A stretch of DNA of 64,000 nucleotides from Desertimonas sp963772825 (GCA_963772825.1 CAVYYX010000002.1:10026-74025); one strand, 5' to 3'; positions 29,721-38,578 are shown, counted from the stretch's first letter. Translations and numbers: made by a program. The notes: generated by a model not told the origin, from the sequence alone.

Positions 29721-31274
29721 ATGCTGTCTGTCACAGCGATCGTCGTGTCCACCGGCCTGCTGCTGGGCCCGTGCGGCCCCACCACCGAGCCAGGCTCAAC
29801 CGTGCCGGGCACGAGTGAGCCGACAACCACGACGACGACGACAAGCCCCGCCACGACCACGACCACGATTCCGTCACCAGCGGCGGGTCTGCTCACCGTC
29901 CTCGTTCCACTGACGAGGAACAGACCGAGGTGGTCAACCGGCTCTACAGGCACGGACGCTGGAGATCGAGGCCTCATGGACCCCGACGCCCGGGCTCGAC
30001 GAGCGACTGGACGCCTCCTACGCGCGGGGTGGCGCAGCTCGGAGTGCCGTCGAAGCGGGTCGCAGCTACTACCGCGAGACCGGGAATCGCGTCCGCGTCA
30101 ACGAGACCGTCCGTGGGAGCTGATCGTCGAGATCCGTGGCTTTCGTGGAGGAGCCGTTCCGTGCGAGCCGACGTCCAGGTGCTGCTTCATCGACTCGCAC
30201 ATCATGTACGAGCCCGGCGGCGCGCCGGACGGGTCCGACGCCGTGGTGAACGACGACATTCTCAATCAGCGGACCGTGTGCCACACTCGTCATCGAGGAC
30301 GGCGATGGCAGCTCTTCCACGGATCAGCGACTCACCGAGACGAGGGGTCGGAGAATCGTGTCCACCCGTCGGCTGAGTGGCGCTCGCGAGCGTCTGCTGT
30401 CTCAGCTGGTGACTGTGCGCGATACCGACGACATGAGCGACGCTGGCGGCGGGCTCACAGCGAGCACGGTGAGCAACACGGTGCCTACGACCGCACCCAA
30501 GGCTTCTCCGGAGGCGTTCGCTACGGGCAGGAGCAGGGCAACTCCTTCGAGGTGCTGGCCGGGTCCGGGCGGGTGCTCTCGCAGGCACAGGAGTCGGGGG
30601 CTGCGGCGCCGGGGCCGCCGTGCTCGTACACGTTGGGCCTCGAAGTTCTTCACGCCGGGGAGCACGCCACGCCGTTTCGGTCGATGGCCACCCGTGAGTT
30701 CGTCGACGGTCCGGGGCCGGGGGTCGAGATGTGGGTCGTCGAGCGGTGCCCGCCCGGGGAGGGCTACGGCACGTACCGGTGGGTGCCGACTGCCGAGGCG
30801 GTCGACATCAACGCGTTGATCGGCGCCGCCTACGAGCGGGTGCGCGCCCAGGTGCCGGCGCCGGCGCTGAACATCAGCCCGCGGCCCGAGGTCGGTGTGC
30901 CGGCGCAGCTCGGTATCTGGCTGGCGGTGGACGATCCCGGGCAGGTCAACGCCGTCGCCCAGGTCGGGCCGGTGTGGGCGTCGGCGACGGCCCGCCTGAC
31001 GGGTGTGAGCTGGTCGATGGGCAACGGCGACGTCGTCGAATGCGGTGGGCTCGGCACGCCGTATCCGGCCGGGTCCGCCACCTACGAGCAGGGCCCGTGC
31101 GGCTACACCTACACAAGGATCGGCGACGAGGGCGTGAGGCAGGTGACGGCCACGGCCAGCTGGTCGGTGCAGCTGACCACCTCGACCGGCCGCAACGAGA
31201 TGCTCGACTCGGTGACTTCGTCGACGACGTTCGACTACGAGGTCTACGAGATCGTCACCGTCGTCGAGGGCTGA
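29721..31274 (+). pseudogene. Secreted protein of unknown function with broken middle
   Basis: It opens with a hydrophobic signal (MLSVTAIVVSTGLLLGPCGP) and a Thr-rich linker (EPTTTTTTTSPATTTTTIPS). The C-terminal 250 residues, from about 30510, are clean coding sequence (TYRWVPTAEAVDINALIGAA ... QVTATASWSVQLTTSTGRNE) with a PKD-like beta pattern. Between 29930 and 30500 coding sense hops frames: LEIEASWTPTPGLDERLDAS near 29959, FRGGAVPCEPTSRCCFIDSH near 30141, TLVIEDGDGSSSTDQRLTET near 30283. At least three indels are needed. It could be a decayed gene or a low-quality stretch. Multi-domain secreted proteins of this style are common in Acidimicrobiia. Confidence 0.5.
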
Positions 31275-31282
31275 CCACAGAC

Positions 31283-31332
31283 GACCGATGGGTGTTCAGG
31301 GGACCGTTCCGTCCCCTAAACACCCATCGGTC
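31283..31332. repeat. Palindromic repeat family 1, copy 1 (ACCGATGGGTGTT)
   Basis: A 22-bp arm starting GACCGATGGGTGTT, with one G:U-type position, around the loop CGTTCC. It lies 9 bp after the preceding stop codon. Related copies are at 51471-51518 and 55462-55505. Probable terminator, also acting as a dispersed repeat. Confidence 0.65.
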
Positions 31333-31389
31333 GGTCTTGGCGGGACGGGCGTGGCGACGGGTGATCGGTCGTGGCATGATTGCGCCGAA

Positions 31390-31401
31390 ATGTCTAGACA
31401 A
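31390..31401 (+). promoter_or_regulatory. GntR operator overlapping the SDR start codon
   Basis: ATGTCTAGACAA: the palindrome TGTCTAGACA includes the TG of the ATG. A CATGAT -10-like element ends 9 bp upstream, which would give a leaderless transcript. The core GTCTAGAC is shared with DasR-type (HutC/NagR) operators. Confidence 0.7.
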
Positions 31402-32187
31402 CTTGCCGAGGGAACTGGGCGGCTCGCCGGCCGGCGGTGCGTGATCACGGGATCCACGGGGATGGCCGGCGCCGCCGCTCGACGGTTCAGCGCCGAAGGT
31501 GCCGACGTGTTCGTCATCTCGATCGACGCCGCCGAGCACGCCGATCCCGATCGCTCCGCCGTCGCCGACCTCACGGACGAGGACGCCACGGTCGACGCCT
31601 TCGCCGCTGCCCGCGCCAAGCTCGGCCGCCTCGATGGCGTCTTCGCCGTCGCCGGCGGGAGCGGTCGGCGGGCCGGCGACGGGCCGCTCCACGACGTGCC
31701 CCTCGCTGGGTGGGACGCCACGATGGCGCTCAACGCCACGACCACCTTCCTCGCCATGCGCGAGGCGCTGCGCTGGATGATCGACCAACCCGCCGACGAG
31801 GACAACCAGCGTGGCTCGATCGTGCTGATGTCCAGCGTCACCGCCTTCGACCCGTCGCCGCACTGGTTCGCCACCCACGCCTACGCCGCGGCCAAGGCGG
31901 CCGTCACCGGGCTGATGCGCACCACCGCGGCGTACTACGCCGATCACGGGATCCGCGTCAACGCCCTCGCCCCGGCCACCGTCGACACGCCGATGGCCGC
32001 CCGGGCCGCCGGCGACGCAGCGACCGTCGACCACCTCAAGCGAAAGCAGCCGTTGGCGGGCGGCTTGATCGACCCCGACGACGTCGCCGCCGCCGCCCTG
32101 TTCCTGTGCAGCCGCGACAGCAGGATGATCACCGGGCAGACACTGACGATCGACGCCGGCTGGAGCGTGCGCGGAGACGAGCGATGA
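31390..32187 (+). CDS. SDR-family dehydrogenase/reductase
   Basis: 265 residues starting MSRQLAEGTGRLAGRRCVIT. Rossmann motif TGSTGMAGAAARRF, catalytic Ser region VLMSSVTAF and YxxxK as YAAAK (about residue 163-167), ending TLTIDAGWSVRGDER. It is a classical SDR that oxidises or reduces a hydroxyl/keto group with NAD(P). No later start is acceptable because the dinucleotide-binding strand begins at residue 15, so ATG 31390, inside the operator and without a Shine-Dalgarno, must be used; leaderless initiation is inferred. It is the first gene of an operon running to 35716, overlapping the MetE-like gene by 4 bp, so it probably carries out an early oxidation in the sugar pathway. Confidence 0.88.
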   Translation: MSRQLAEGTGRLAGRRCVITGSTGMAGAAARRFSAEGADVFVISIDAAEHADPDRSAVADLTDEDATVDAFAAARAKLGRLDGVFAVAGGSGRRAGDGPLHDVPLAGWDATMALNATTTFLAMREALRWMIDQPADEDNQRGSIVLMSSVTAFDPSPHWFATHAYAAAKAAVTGLMRTTAAYYADHGIRVNALAPATVDTPMAARAAGDAATVDHLKRKQPLAGGLIDPDDVAAAALFLCSRDSRMITGQTLTIDAGWSVRGDER

Positions 32188-33203
32188 GGACCACCGTCAT
32201 CGGCAGCTACCCACTGCCCGGGTGGTTGCTCTTCGCCATCGACCACCTCGACGAGTTCGGCCCGGCCGATCGCGCCGAGCTGCAGGACGACGCCGTCATC
32301 GCCGCCATCCACGACCAGGTCGCCGCCGGCCTCGACGTGATCACCGACGGCGAGCAGACCCGCCTCGACTTCAACCTCTCCTTCTACGGCTTCCTCTCCG
32401 GCATCGAGCTGGAGGGCGCTCCGCCGCGGCGCTTCGGTCCGCCGGCCCACGACCAGCGCGGCCGGCACCAGATCACCGGCGAGCTGGCCGCGCCGGACGG
32501 TCTCGGCGTCGTCGACGAGTTCACCCGCCTGCGCCGGCTGGCCCCCGCCGGACCGACGCTGAAGGCGAGCGTGCCCGGGCCGTACACGATGAGCGGGCGG
32601 CTCGTGCCCAACGCCGACTACCCCGACCGCTGGGCGGTGACCGAGGCGCTGCTGCCGATCGTGCAGGGCGAGCTTGTCGCCCTCGCCGACGCCGGCTGCA
32701 CGGAGATCACCGTCGACGAGCCGTCGATGAGTTGCTACGCCTACCGCGAGGATCCCGAGCGGTTCGTCGACATCTTCAACCGCACCGTCGCCCCCGTCAT
32801 CGGCCGCGGCCGCCTGTCCACACATCTCTGCTTCGGGAACTTCCACGGCCATGCCGTCGGGCCGCGGCGCTACGCACCGATGTTTCCGGCCTTCAACGCC
32901 ATGACGGTCGACGAGATCCACGTCGAGATGGCCAGCCGCGAGCTCGCCGAGCTCGACATCGTCGCCACGATCGCCGAGCAACACGACGTCGCCGTCGGCA
33001 TCGTCGACGTCAAGAGCTACTTCGTCGAACCGCCAGAGCTGGTCGCCGAACGGGTCCGCGAGTGCCTCGAGCACGCCCCGCCGGAGCGGCTCGCCTTCGC
33101 CCCCGACTGCGGGCTGTCGCAGACGGCGCGCTGGGCGGCCAAGCAGAAGCTCGTCAACCTCGTCGCCGGGGTACACCAGGTGCGCGATGAGGTCGGCACG
33201 TGA
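32184..33203 (+). CDS. MetE C-terminal-domain-like zinc protein
   Basis: 339 residues starting MRTTVIGSYPLPGWLLFAID. It is the UROD/MetE-like TIM barrel, equivalent to only the catalytic half of cobalamin-independent methionine synthase. The zinc ligands are present: His and Cys of STHLCFGNFHG (about residues 214 and 216) and Cys of FAPDCGLSQT (about 309). Stand-alone MetE-like barrels catalyse methyl or other group transfers involving thiols, and some cleave C-S or C-O bonds. Its position in a sugar operon, overlapping both neighbours by 4 bp, suggests a step on a substituted (for example methylated or thiolated) sugar. That is inference. Confidence 0.85.
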   Translation: MRTTVIGSYPLPGWLLFAIDHLDEFGPADRAELQDDAVIAAIHDQVAAGLDVITDGEQTRLDFNLSFYGFLSGIELEGAPPRRFGPPAHDQRGRHQITGELAAPDGLGVVDEFTRLRRLAPAGPTLKASVPGPYTMSGRLVPNADYPDRWAVTEALLPIVQGELVALADAGCTEITVDEPSMSCYAYREDPERFVDIFNRTVAPVIGRGRLSTHLCFGNFHGHAVGPRRYAPMFPAFNAMTVDEIHVEMASRELAELDIVATIAEQHDVAVGIVDVKSYFVEPPELVAERVRECLEHAPPERLAFAPDCGLSQTARWAAKQKLVNLVAGVHQVRDEVGT

Positions 33204-34063
33204 TCGAGCCAATGCAACGCGACGAGGAGTTGCTCGCCGACATCGCCGCCGGCCAGGCCAGCGCCGACGGGCACCTCCGGCTGTGGTGGCTCGGCCAGGC
33301 CGGCTTCCTCGTGCAGCACGACGGCAATCATCTGCTCCTCGACCCGTACCTCTCCGACTCGCTGACGGCGAAGTACGCGTCGACCGACAAGCCGCACGTC
33401 CGCCTCACCGCCCGGGCCATCGATCCGAAGACACTGGACATGGTCGACGTCGTCACGTCGAGCCACAACCACACCGACCACCTCGACCACGAGACGATCT
33501 GGCCGCTGCTCGCCGCCAACCAAGCGCTGACACTGGTGATCCCCGAGGCCAACCGGTCCTTCGTCGCCGATCGGCTGCGCACCGACCCGGCCTGGCCACT
33601 CGGGCTCAGCCATGGCGAGACGTTGGACGTCGCCGGCTTCCGGATCACCGCCGTCGCCGTCGCCCACGAACACCTCGACACCGACGAGCTGGGCCGCCAC
33701 CATCATCTCGGCTACCTCGTCGCCGCCGGACCGTACGTGCTGTTCCACTCCGGCGACGCCGTGCCCTACGAGGGGATGGCCGACGAGCTGCTGCGGCTCG
33801 CCGGCGGCGCGCGCCTCGACGTCGCCCTGCTGCCGATCAACGGCCGGTTGCCCGAGCGCCGGGTGCCGGGCAACTTCTGGGGTGACGAGGCCGCCACGTT
33901 CGCCCACACCATCGGCGCCCGCCTCGTCGTGCCGATGCACTACGAGATGTTCGCCTTCAACACCGAGACGCCCGAGCTGTTCGTCACCACCGCCGAACAG
34001 CTCGGCCAGCCGTACCGCGTGCTGCGCTGCGGCGAGCTGCTGGACCTCGACACGAACTCCTGA
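33200..34063 (+). CDS. Metallo-beta-lactamase-fold hydrolase (UlaG-like)
   Basis: 287 residues from GTG 33200, overlapping the upstream stop (GTGA). It contains LRLWWLGQAGFLVQHDGNHL, then the metal motif SSHNHTDHLDHE (HxHxDH, about residue 92) and downstream metal-ligand regions AVAHEH and LFHSGDAVPYEGM. This is the UlaG/ribonuclease-Z-like subgroup with beta-lactamase fold. UlaG opens L-ascorbate-6-phosphate lactone; here a sugar-lactone-phosphate produced by the upstream dehydrogenase is a reasonable substrate. The exact substrate is not readable. Confidence 0.85.
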   Translation: MIEPMQRDEELLADIAAGQASADGHLRLWWLGQAGFLVQHDGNHLLLDPYLSDSLTAKYASTDKPHVRLTARAIDPKTLDMVDVVTSSHNHTDHLDHETIWPLLAANQALTLVIPEANRSFVADRLRTDPAWPLGLSHGETLDVAGFRITAVAVAHEHLDTDELGRHHHLGYLVAAGPYVLFHSGDAVPYEGMADELLRLAGGARLDVALLPINGRLPERRVPGNFWGDEAATFAHTIGARLVVPMHYEMFAFNTETPELFVTTAEQLGQPYRVLRCGELLDLDTNS

Positions 34064-34079
34064 CGAAAGGACCCACGAC

Positions 34080-34793
34080 GTGACCCTCACTGAAACCTTC
34101 ACCGCCGAAACGATCACCGAGCAGCGCATCGCCAAGACGATCGACCACTCGCTGCTCAAGCCCGAGCTGACCGTCGACGACGTGCTCGCCGGCTGCGCGA
34201 TCGCCGCGACCTACGACGTCGCCTCGGTGTGCTGCCGGCCGATCGACGTCGAGCGCTGCCGCGACGCGCTCGCCGGCACGAACGTCCTCGTCAGCACCGT
34301 GATCGGCTTCCCGCACGGCTCCAACCTCACCGCCACGAAGGTGTTCGAGGCACAGCGCGCCATCGAGCAGGGCGCCGTCGAGCTGGACATGGTGCTGCAG
34401 ATCGGGCTGCTCCGCTCCGGACTCGTCGACGCCGTTCGCGACGACATCGCCGCCGTCGTCGACGCCGCCGGCGAAGCCGCGATCATCAAGGTGATCCTCG
34501 AGAACGTGTTCCTCACCGACGACGAGAAGGTCACCGGTTGCCGCCTCGCCGAGGAGGCCGGCGCCGCCTACGTCAAGACCTCGACGGGCTATGCCGCCGG
34601 CGGGGCGACGCTCGACGACCTGCGGCTGATGCGGGCGACGGTGTCGCCGCACATCAAGGTCAAGGCCGCCGGTGGGGTGCGCACGCTCGACGCCCTCATC
34701 GACTGCATCAACGTCGGCATCGACCGCTGCGGGGCCACGGCGACGGCGGCGATCATCGACGACCTGCGCGCCCGCCAAAGCACGACGGCCTGA
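34080..34793 (+). CDS. deoC: Deoxyribose-phosphate aldolase family (DeoC)
   Basis: 237 residues from GTG 34080, with GAAAGG upstream. DeoC signatures: KTIDHSLLKPELTVDDV at the N-terminus, VSTVIGFPHGSNLTATKVFE, VELDMVLQIGLL, IIKVILENVFLTDDE, and the Schiff-base lysine in AYVKTSTGYAAGGATLDDL (about residue 165). It cleaves 2-deoxyribose-5-phosphate to acetaldehyde and glyceraldehyde-3-phosphate, or an analogous deoxy-sugar phosphate. It is placed 16 bp after the UlaG-like gene and before a ROK kinase, and so supplies the aldol cleavage of the pathway. Confidence 0.93.
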   Translation: MTLTETFTAETITEQRIAKTIDHSLLKPELTVDDVLAGCAIAATYDVASVCCRPIDVERCRDALAGTNVLVSTVIGFPHGSNLTATKVFEAQRAIEQGAVELDMVLQIGLLRSGLVDAVRDDIAAVVDAAGEAAIIKVILENVFLTDDEKVTGCRLAEEAGAAYVKTSTGYAAGGATLDDLRLMRATVSPHIKVKAAGGVRTLDALIDCINVGIDRCGATATAAIIDDLRARQSTTA

Positions 34794-34807
34794 CGGCGAG
34801 GGGCGAG

Positions 34808-35716
34808 ATGGCGGGACGCTGGCTGGGGCTCGACCTCGGCGGCACGAACATCAAGGCGGTGGTGCTCGACGACGGTGCCGTCGTCGGGTGCGACCAGCGG
34901 GCCGCCGGCGCCGAACTCGGCCCATCCACGGTCATCGCCAACCTCGCTGCCGCCGGCATCGAGGCGATCGAGCGGTGGGGCCCGGTCGACGGCGCGGCGG
35001 TCGGCGTCCCGGGGCTGTTCGACGACCGCACCGGAGCGATCGAGTTCCTCCCCAACCTCCCGGGAGCCTGGAAGGGCGAGCCGATGACCGCCCCGCTGGA
35101 GGTCGCCCTGGGGGTGCCGACATCGATCATCAACGACGCCAGGGCGTTCACCCTCGCCGAGTCGCGCCTCGGCGCCGCGGCTGGTTGCGACACGGTGGCC
35201 GCCCTCGTCCTCGGCACCGGGATCGGCGGCGGGGTCGTCGTCGGTGGCCGGCTGCACTTCGGGCGGATGGGTCGGGCCGGCGAGTTGTCGCATCAGGTGA
35301 TCGTGCCGGACGGACCGCCCTGCTCGTGCGGCAATCGCGGCTGTCTCGAGGTGCTCGCCGCCTCGGGTGCGATCACCCGCCTGGCCGGCACGGCGACGGT
35401 GCACGAGGCGTTCGCGGCCGCCGCGCGTGGCGACGAGCGGGCGGTCGCCGCCGTCGCCGAGGTGACCGACTACCTCGGCATCGCCATCGCCAACATCGTG
35501 ACCGTGCTCGTTCCCGAGCGCGTGGTCATCGGCGGCGGCGTCGCCGAGGCCGGCGAGGCGCTGCTGTCGCTCGTGCGCGAGGCGACGGCGCGACATTGCG
35601 TGCTCGTCCCGCCGGACTGGTACGAGGTCGTGCTCGCCGAGCTCGGCCCCCACGCCGGAGCGATCGGCGCCGCGCTGTGGGCGTCGGACCAAGCCGCAGA
35701 CGCCCGCGCCCGATGA
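34808..35716 (+). CDS. ROK-family sugar kinase
   Basis: 302 residues: phosphate loop LGLDLGGTNIKAVVLDDG, INDARAFTLAESRLGAA, LVLGTGIGGGVVVGGRLHF, the ROK zinc motif PPCSCGNRGCLE (about residue 176-187) and VVIGGGVAEAGEALL. The usual ExGH is ELSHQ here, a mild deviation (GELGH is common). Family members phosphorylate glucose, allose, fructose, ManNAc or GlcNAc. There is no HTH, so it is an enzyme rather than a repressor. It is the last gene of the 31390 operon, followed by strong hairpins. Confidence 0.9.
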   Translation: MAGRWLGLDLGGTNIKAVVLDDGAVVGCDQRAAGAELGPSTVIANLAAAGIEAIERWGPVDGAAVGVPGLFDDRTGAIEFLPNLPGAWKGEPMTAPLEVALGVPTSIINDARAFTLAESRLGAAAGCDTVAALVLGTGIGGGVVVGGRLHFGRMGRAGELSHQVIVPDGPPCSCGNRGCLEVLAASGAITRLAGTATVHEAFAAAARGDERAVAAVAEVTDYLGIAIANIVTVLVPERVVIGGGVAEAGEALLSLVREATARHCVLVPPDWYEVVLAELGPHAGAIGAALWASDQAADARAR

Positions 35717-35718
35717 TT

Positions 35719-35789
35719 CTGGGGAAGTTCCGTGTCAGACGCTGACACGAATTTTCCCCGGAAGGCCGAGTGACACGGATCTTCCCCAG
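35719..35789. terminator. Tripartite palindrome between convergent genes
   Basis: CTGGGGAAG-TTCCGTGTCA is matched both by an inner TGACACGAATTTTCCCCGG and an outer TGACACGGATCTTCCCCAG, so two alternative hairpins are possible. It separates the ROK kinase and the GntR gene and can terminate both. Confidence 0.6.
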
Positions 35790-35797
35790 ATGGGGGG

Positions 35798-36541
35798 TCA
35801 GGCGGGGTGCGTGTGGACGACGTCGATGACGTAGCGGTCGGCGACGTAGCGCGACTCGGTGCGCTCGAACGGGCGGCCGTGCTGGTCGAACAGCAGGCGC
35901 AACTCGACGAGCAACGCGGTGCGTGGAGCGACCCCGAGCAGACGTGACTCGGCGCTGGTCACGAGCCGCGCGGTCACCGTCCCGGTCGCCGACGTCGCCA
36001 CCACCCCGAGGCGGCCGAGCTCATCGTGCAGCGAGTTGACCTCGAGGTTGCGGTCGAGCACGGCCCGGTGATCGGTCAGCACCGCGGCGTCCTCAAAGGC
36101 GATCGGCACGCCGTCGGCGAGACGCACCCGCTCGACGCGCACGACGTCGGCACCGTCCGGCAGGCGCAGGTCGGCGACCTCTTCCGGGCGGGCCGCGTCG
36201 ATGCCGGCCGACACGAGCCGCGACGTCGCCGTCATGCCGCGCCGCGCCATCTCCTCGGTGAACGACAGGAACACGCCGGGGCGGCGGTGCATCGGGCGCG
36301 CCGCGACGAACGTGCCCCGACCCCGCTGGCGATCGACGAGGCCGGCGACCGAGAGCTCCTGGATCGCCTGCCGAACCGTCATCCGGCTGACCTTGAAGCG
36401 GGCGCACAGCTCGGCCTCCGTCGGCAGGGCATCGCCGGGCGAGGCGGCGGCGATCAGCTCGCGCAGGTGTGCCTCGATGTCGCGATAGCGGGCGCTGCTC
36501 GTTGACGTGCCGACGGGCTGACTGTACGTTGCGGAAGTTGT
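35798..36541 (-). CDS. GntR-family repressor with UTRA domain (HutC/DasR type)
   Basis: The winged HTH reads YRDIEAHLRELI then PTEAELCARFKVSRMTVRQA and GLVDRQRGRGTFVA. The UTRA effector domain follows (PGVFLSFTEEMARRGMTATS ... ERTESRYVADRYVIDVVHTH). UTRA domains bind phosphorylated sugars. The frame is open up to 36541, yet no ATG/GTG/TTG exists upstream of ATG 36382, which is inside the HTH. A TTG in the shared operator (MSRQLPQRT) would be a fitting start but is one base out of frame, so an indel is suspected between 36500 and 36549. It is divergent from the SIS gene, sharing the TTGTCTAGACAA site, and probably autoregulated. It is the likely repressor of all TTGTCTAGACAA sites in the window. 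Confidence 0.85.
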   Translation of the reverse strand, partial: TTSATYSQPVGTSTSSARYRDIEAHLRELIAAASPGDALPTEAELCARFKVSRMTVRQAIQELSVAGLVDRQRGRGTFVAARPMHRRPGVFLSFTEEMARRGMTATSRLVSAGIDAARPEEVADLRLPDGADVVRVERVRLADGVPIAFEDAAVLTDHRAVLDRNLEVNSLHDELGRLGVVATSATGTVTARLVTSAESRLLGVAPRTALLVELRLLFDQHGRPFERTESRYVADRYVIDVVHTHPA

Positions 36542-36549
36542 CTAGACAA
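36502..36549 (+). promoter_or_regulatory. Promoter and GntR operator of SIS gene
   Basis: TTGACG (36502) and TACGTT (36525) with 17-bp spacing, then the perfect palindrome TTGTCTAGACAA at 36538-36549. The predicted transcript start falls at or beside the TTG start codon. Confidence 0.6.
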
Positions 36550-37329
36550 AGTGTCAGCGGACGGTGGATCACGGCGGCGGTCGAACTGCTCGACCGGTTG
36601 TGGAGCACACAGTCAGGAGCCATCGACGAAGCGGCCGCGCTGTGCGCCGAGGCGATCGGCAGCGGAGGGCTCGTCCACCTCTTCGGCACGGGGCACAGCC
36701 GCATCCCGGTCGAGGAGATGTTCCCGCGCTACGGCTCGTACCCCGGGTTCCATCCGATCGTCGAGCTGTCGACGACGTTCCACACCCAGGTGGTCGGGGC
36801 CAACGGCCAGCGCCAGGCGATGTTCATCGAACGGGTCGAGGGCCTCGCCGAAGTGATCCTCGCCAACTTCCGGCTGGCGCCCCCCGACGCGATGATCGTG
36901 TTCAGCGCCGGCGGCCACGGCGCCAACGGCATCGAGATGGCCGCCGGCGCCCAACGCCGAGGTCTCCCCGTGATCGCCGTGACATCGCTCGCCCAGTCGG
37001 ACGCCGTCGCGCCGTCGCACTCCACGGGGACGCGTCTGTACGACCACGCCGATGTCGTCATCGACCTCTGCACACCGGCGGCCGACGCACTCGTCGACCT
37101 CGATGGGCTGGAGAGCCCGGTCGGTCCGGGCTCGTCGATCGCCGCCATCGCCGTCGTCAACGAGATCAAGGTGCAGACCGCCGCACGGCTCGTCGAGCGC
37201 GGCGCGATGCCGCCCGTGCTGACGAGCGCGTCGGTGGTCGGTGCCGAGCGCTCCACCGAACTGTTCGACGCCGCCTACCGCGAGCACGCCCGGCGCGCCG
37301 CCGCCGTCCTCGCCGTCGGAGACCCGTGA
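36538..37329 (+). CDS. SIS-domain phosphosugar-binding protein/isomerase
   Basis: 263 residues if the TTG inside the operator is the start (MSRQSVSGRWITAAVELLDR). The SIS fold shows GGLVHLFGTGHSRIPVEEMF (about 45-64) and MIVFSAGGHGANGIEMAAGA followed by LPVIAVTSL. In family members the aligned N-terminus begins about 10 residues before the WITAAVELL helix, which supports this start although it lacks a Shine-Dalgarno. SIS proteins isomerise or bind phosphosugars, often amino-sugar phosphates. It is convergent with the ROK regulator (6 bp between stops). Confidence 0.82.
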   Translation: MSRQSVSGRWITAAVELLDRLWSTQSGAIDEAAALCAEAIGSGGLVHLFGTGHSRIPVEEMFPRYGSYPGFHPIVELSTTFHTQVVGANGQRQAMFIERVEGLAEVILANFRLAPPDAMIVFSAGGHGANGIEMAAGAQRRGLPVIAVTSLAQSDAVAPSHSTGTRLYDHADVVIDLCTPAADALVDLDGLESPVGPGSSIAAIAVVNEIKVQTAARLVERGAMPPVLTSASVVGAERSTELFDAAYREHARRAAAVLAVGDP

Positions 37330-37334
37330 CGTTC

Positions 37335-38519
37335 TCAGGCGAGCAGCGCGTCGACGGCTGCCGGGGCGAGGGCCTGCTCGATCGCCAACACGGCGGCGCC
37401 GACGATCCCGGCATGGACCCCCGACGTCGAGGCGACGATGCGCAGGTCGGCGGTGGCCAGCGGCAGCGAGCGCTGGTACACGACCTCGCGTACGCCGGCG
37501 AGCAAGGGGTCTCCGGCCTCAGCGAGCGAGCCGCCGATGACGATGATGCTCGGGTTGAGCAGGCTGACGGCGCTGGCGAGCACGTCGCCGATCCTTCTCC
37601 CGGCGTCGCGGATCAGACCGATCGCCTCCGTGGAACCGGACCTCGCCAGCGCCACGACGTCGCGGCTCGATCCGGCCTCGATCCCCAGCTCGCTGAGCCC
37701 GCGGGCGACGGCAGCCCCCGACGCCACGGCCTCGAGGCAGCCGATGTTGCCGCACCGGCAGACCGCCGACGCATCGCCGGGCACCTGCACGTGGCCGAGG
37801 TCGCCAGCGGCCCCCTTGGCACCGCGGCACAGCGCTCCGTCGAGGATGATCCCGCAGCCGATCCCGGTCGCCACCTTGACGAACATCAGATGGTCGACAC
37901 CGGGAAAGGCCAGGAAGCGTTCGCCGAGCGCCATGACGTTGACGTCGTTGTCGACGACCACGTCGACACGCAGCGACTGACGCACGAATCCCGGCACGTC
38001 GAAGCCGTCCCAACCGGGCATGATCGGCGGGCTCGTCGGCCGGCCGGTGGCGAACTCGACGGGCCCCGGCAGACCGATGCCGACGCCGACGACGTCACCG
38101 AGGCGCCGGCCGGCTCGGCGCACGAGCACCCGGCTGCGATCGACGACCCACGTCAGCACCTTCTCCGGGCCCACGGCGACATCGAGGTCGACGACCTCGT
38201 CGGCGAGCACGTTGGCGGCGAGGTCGCTGACCGCGAGGTGCACGTGGGTTGCCCCGACATCGACGCCGAGGACGAGCCGCGCCCGAGGATTGAAGGCGAA
38301 GCGGGCCGGTGGGCGACCGCCACTCGACGTGGCCTCACCGGCAGCACCGACCAGCTTGCTCGCCACGAGGGTGTCGATGCGCTGGGCGACCGTCGTGCGG
38401 CCGAGCCCGGTGGCGTCGGCGAGCTCGCTGCGCGTGCGCGGCGCACCGTCACGGAGCAGCTGGAGCAAGGCCCCGGCGCTCCCGATTGGTTGGCTCGCCA
38501 CCGCCGTATTGAACCACAT
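37335..38519 (-). CDS. ROK-family transcriptional repressor (NagC/XylR type)
   Basis: 394 residues from ATG 38519 (MWFNTAVASQPIGSAGALLQ). A winged HTH (PRTRSELADATGLGRTTVAQRID) precedes a ROK domain: LVLGVDVGATHVHLAVSDL, FVKVATGIGCGIILDGALCR, EAGDLGH-like GAAGDLGHVQV, zinc motif CRCGNIGCLEAVAS (about 287-300). A start further upstream would add unlikely sequence across the ABC-transporter promoter. It is divergent from the sugar-binding protein gene, so it probably controls the ABC importer, while the GntR protein controls the catabolic genes. Confidence 0.9.
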   Translation of the reverse strand: MWFNTAVASQPIGSAGALLQLLRDGAPRTRSELADATGLGRTTVAQRIDTLVASKLVGAAGEATSSGGRPPARFAFNPRARLVLGVDVGATHVHLAVSDLAANVLADEVVDLDVAVGPEKVLTWVVDRSRVLVRRAGRRLGDVVGVGIGLPGPVEFATGRPTSPPIMPGWDGFDVPGFVRQSLRVDVVVDNDVNVMALGERFLAFPGVDHLMFVKVATGIGCGIILDGALCRGAKGAAGDLGHVQVPGDASAVCRCGNIGCLEAVASGAAVARGLSELGIEAGSSRDVVALARSGSTEAIGLIRDAGRRIGDVLASAVSLLNPSIIVIGGSLAEAGDPLLAGVREVVYQRSLPLATADLRIVASTSGVHAGIVGAAVLAIEQALAPAAVDALLA

Positions 38520-38550
38520 CGACTTTCCCTGACACCAGAGCATCTTCTGC

Positions 38551-38578
38551 TTGACAAGTGGCAGAAGTCGTCTAGGGT
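38551..38578 (+). promoter_or_regulatory. Promoter of the sugar ABC importer
   Basis: TTGACA at 38551 and TAGGGT at 38573 with 16-bp spacing. A GTCTAG half-site of the GntR type overlaps the -10. The leader to the ATG at 38681 is about 95 nt. Confidence 0.5.
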
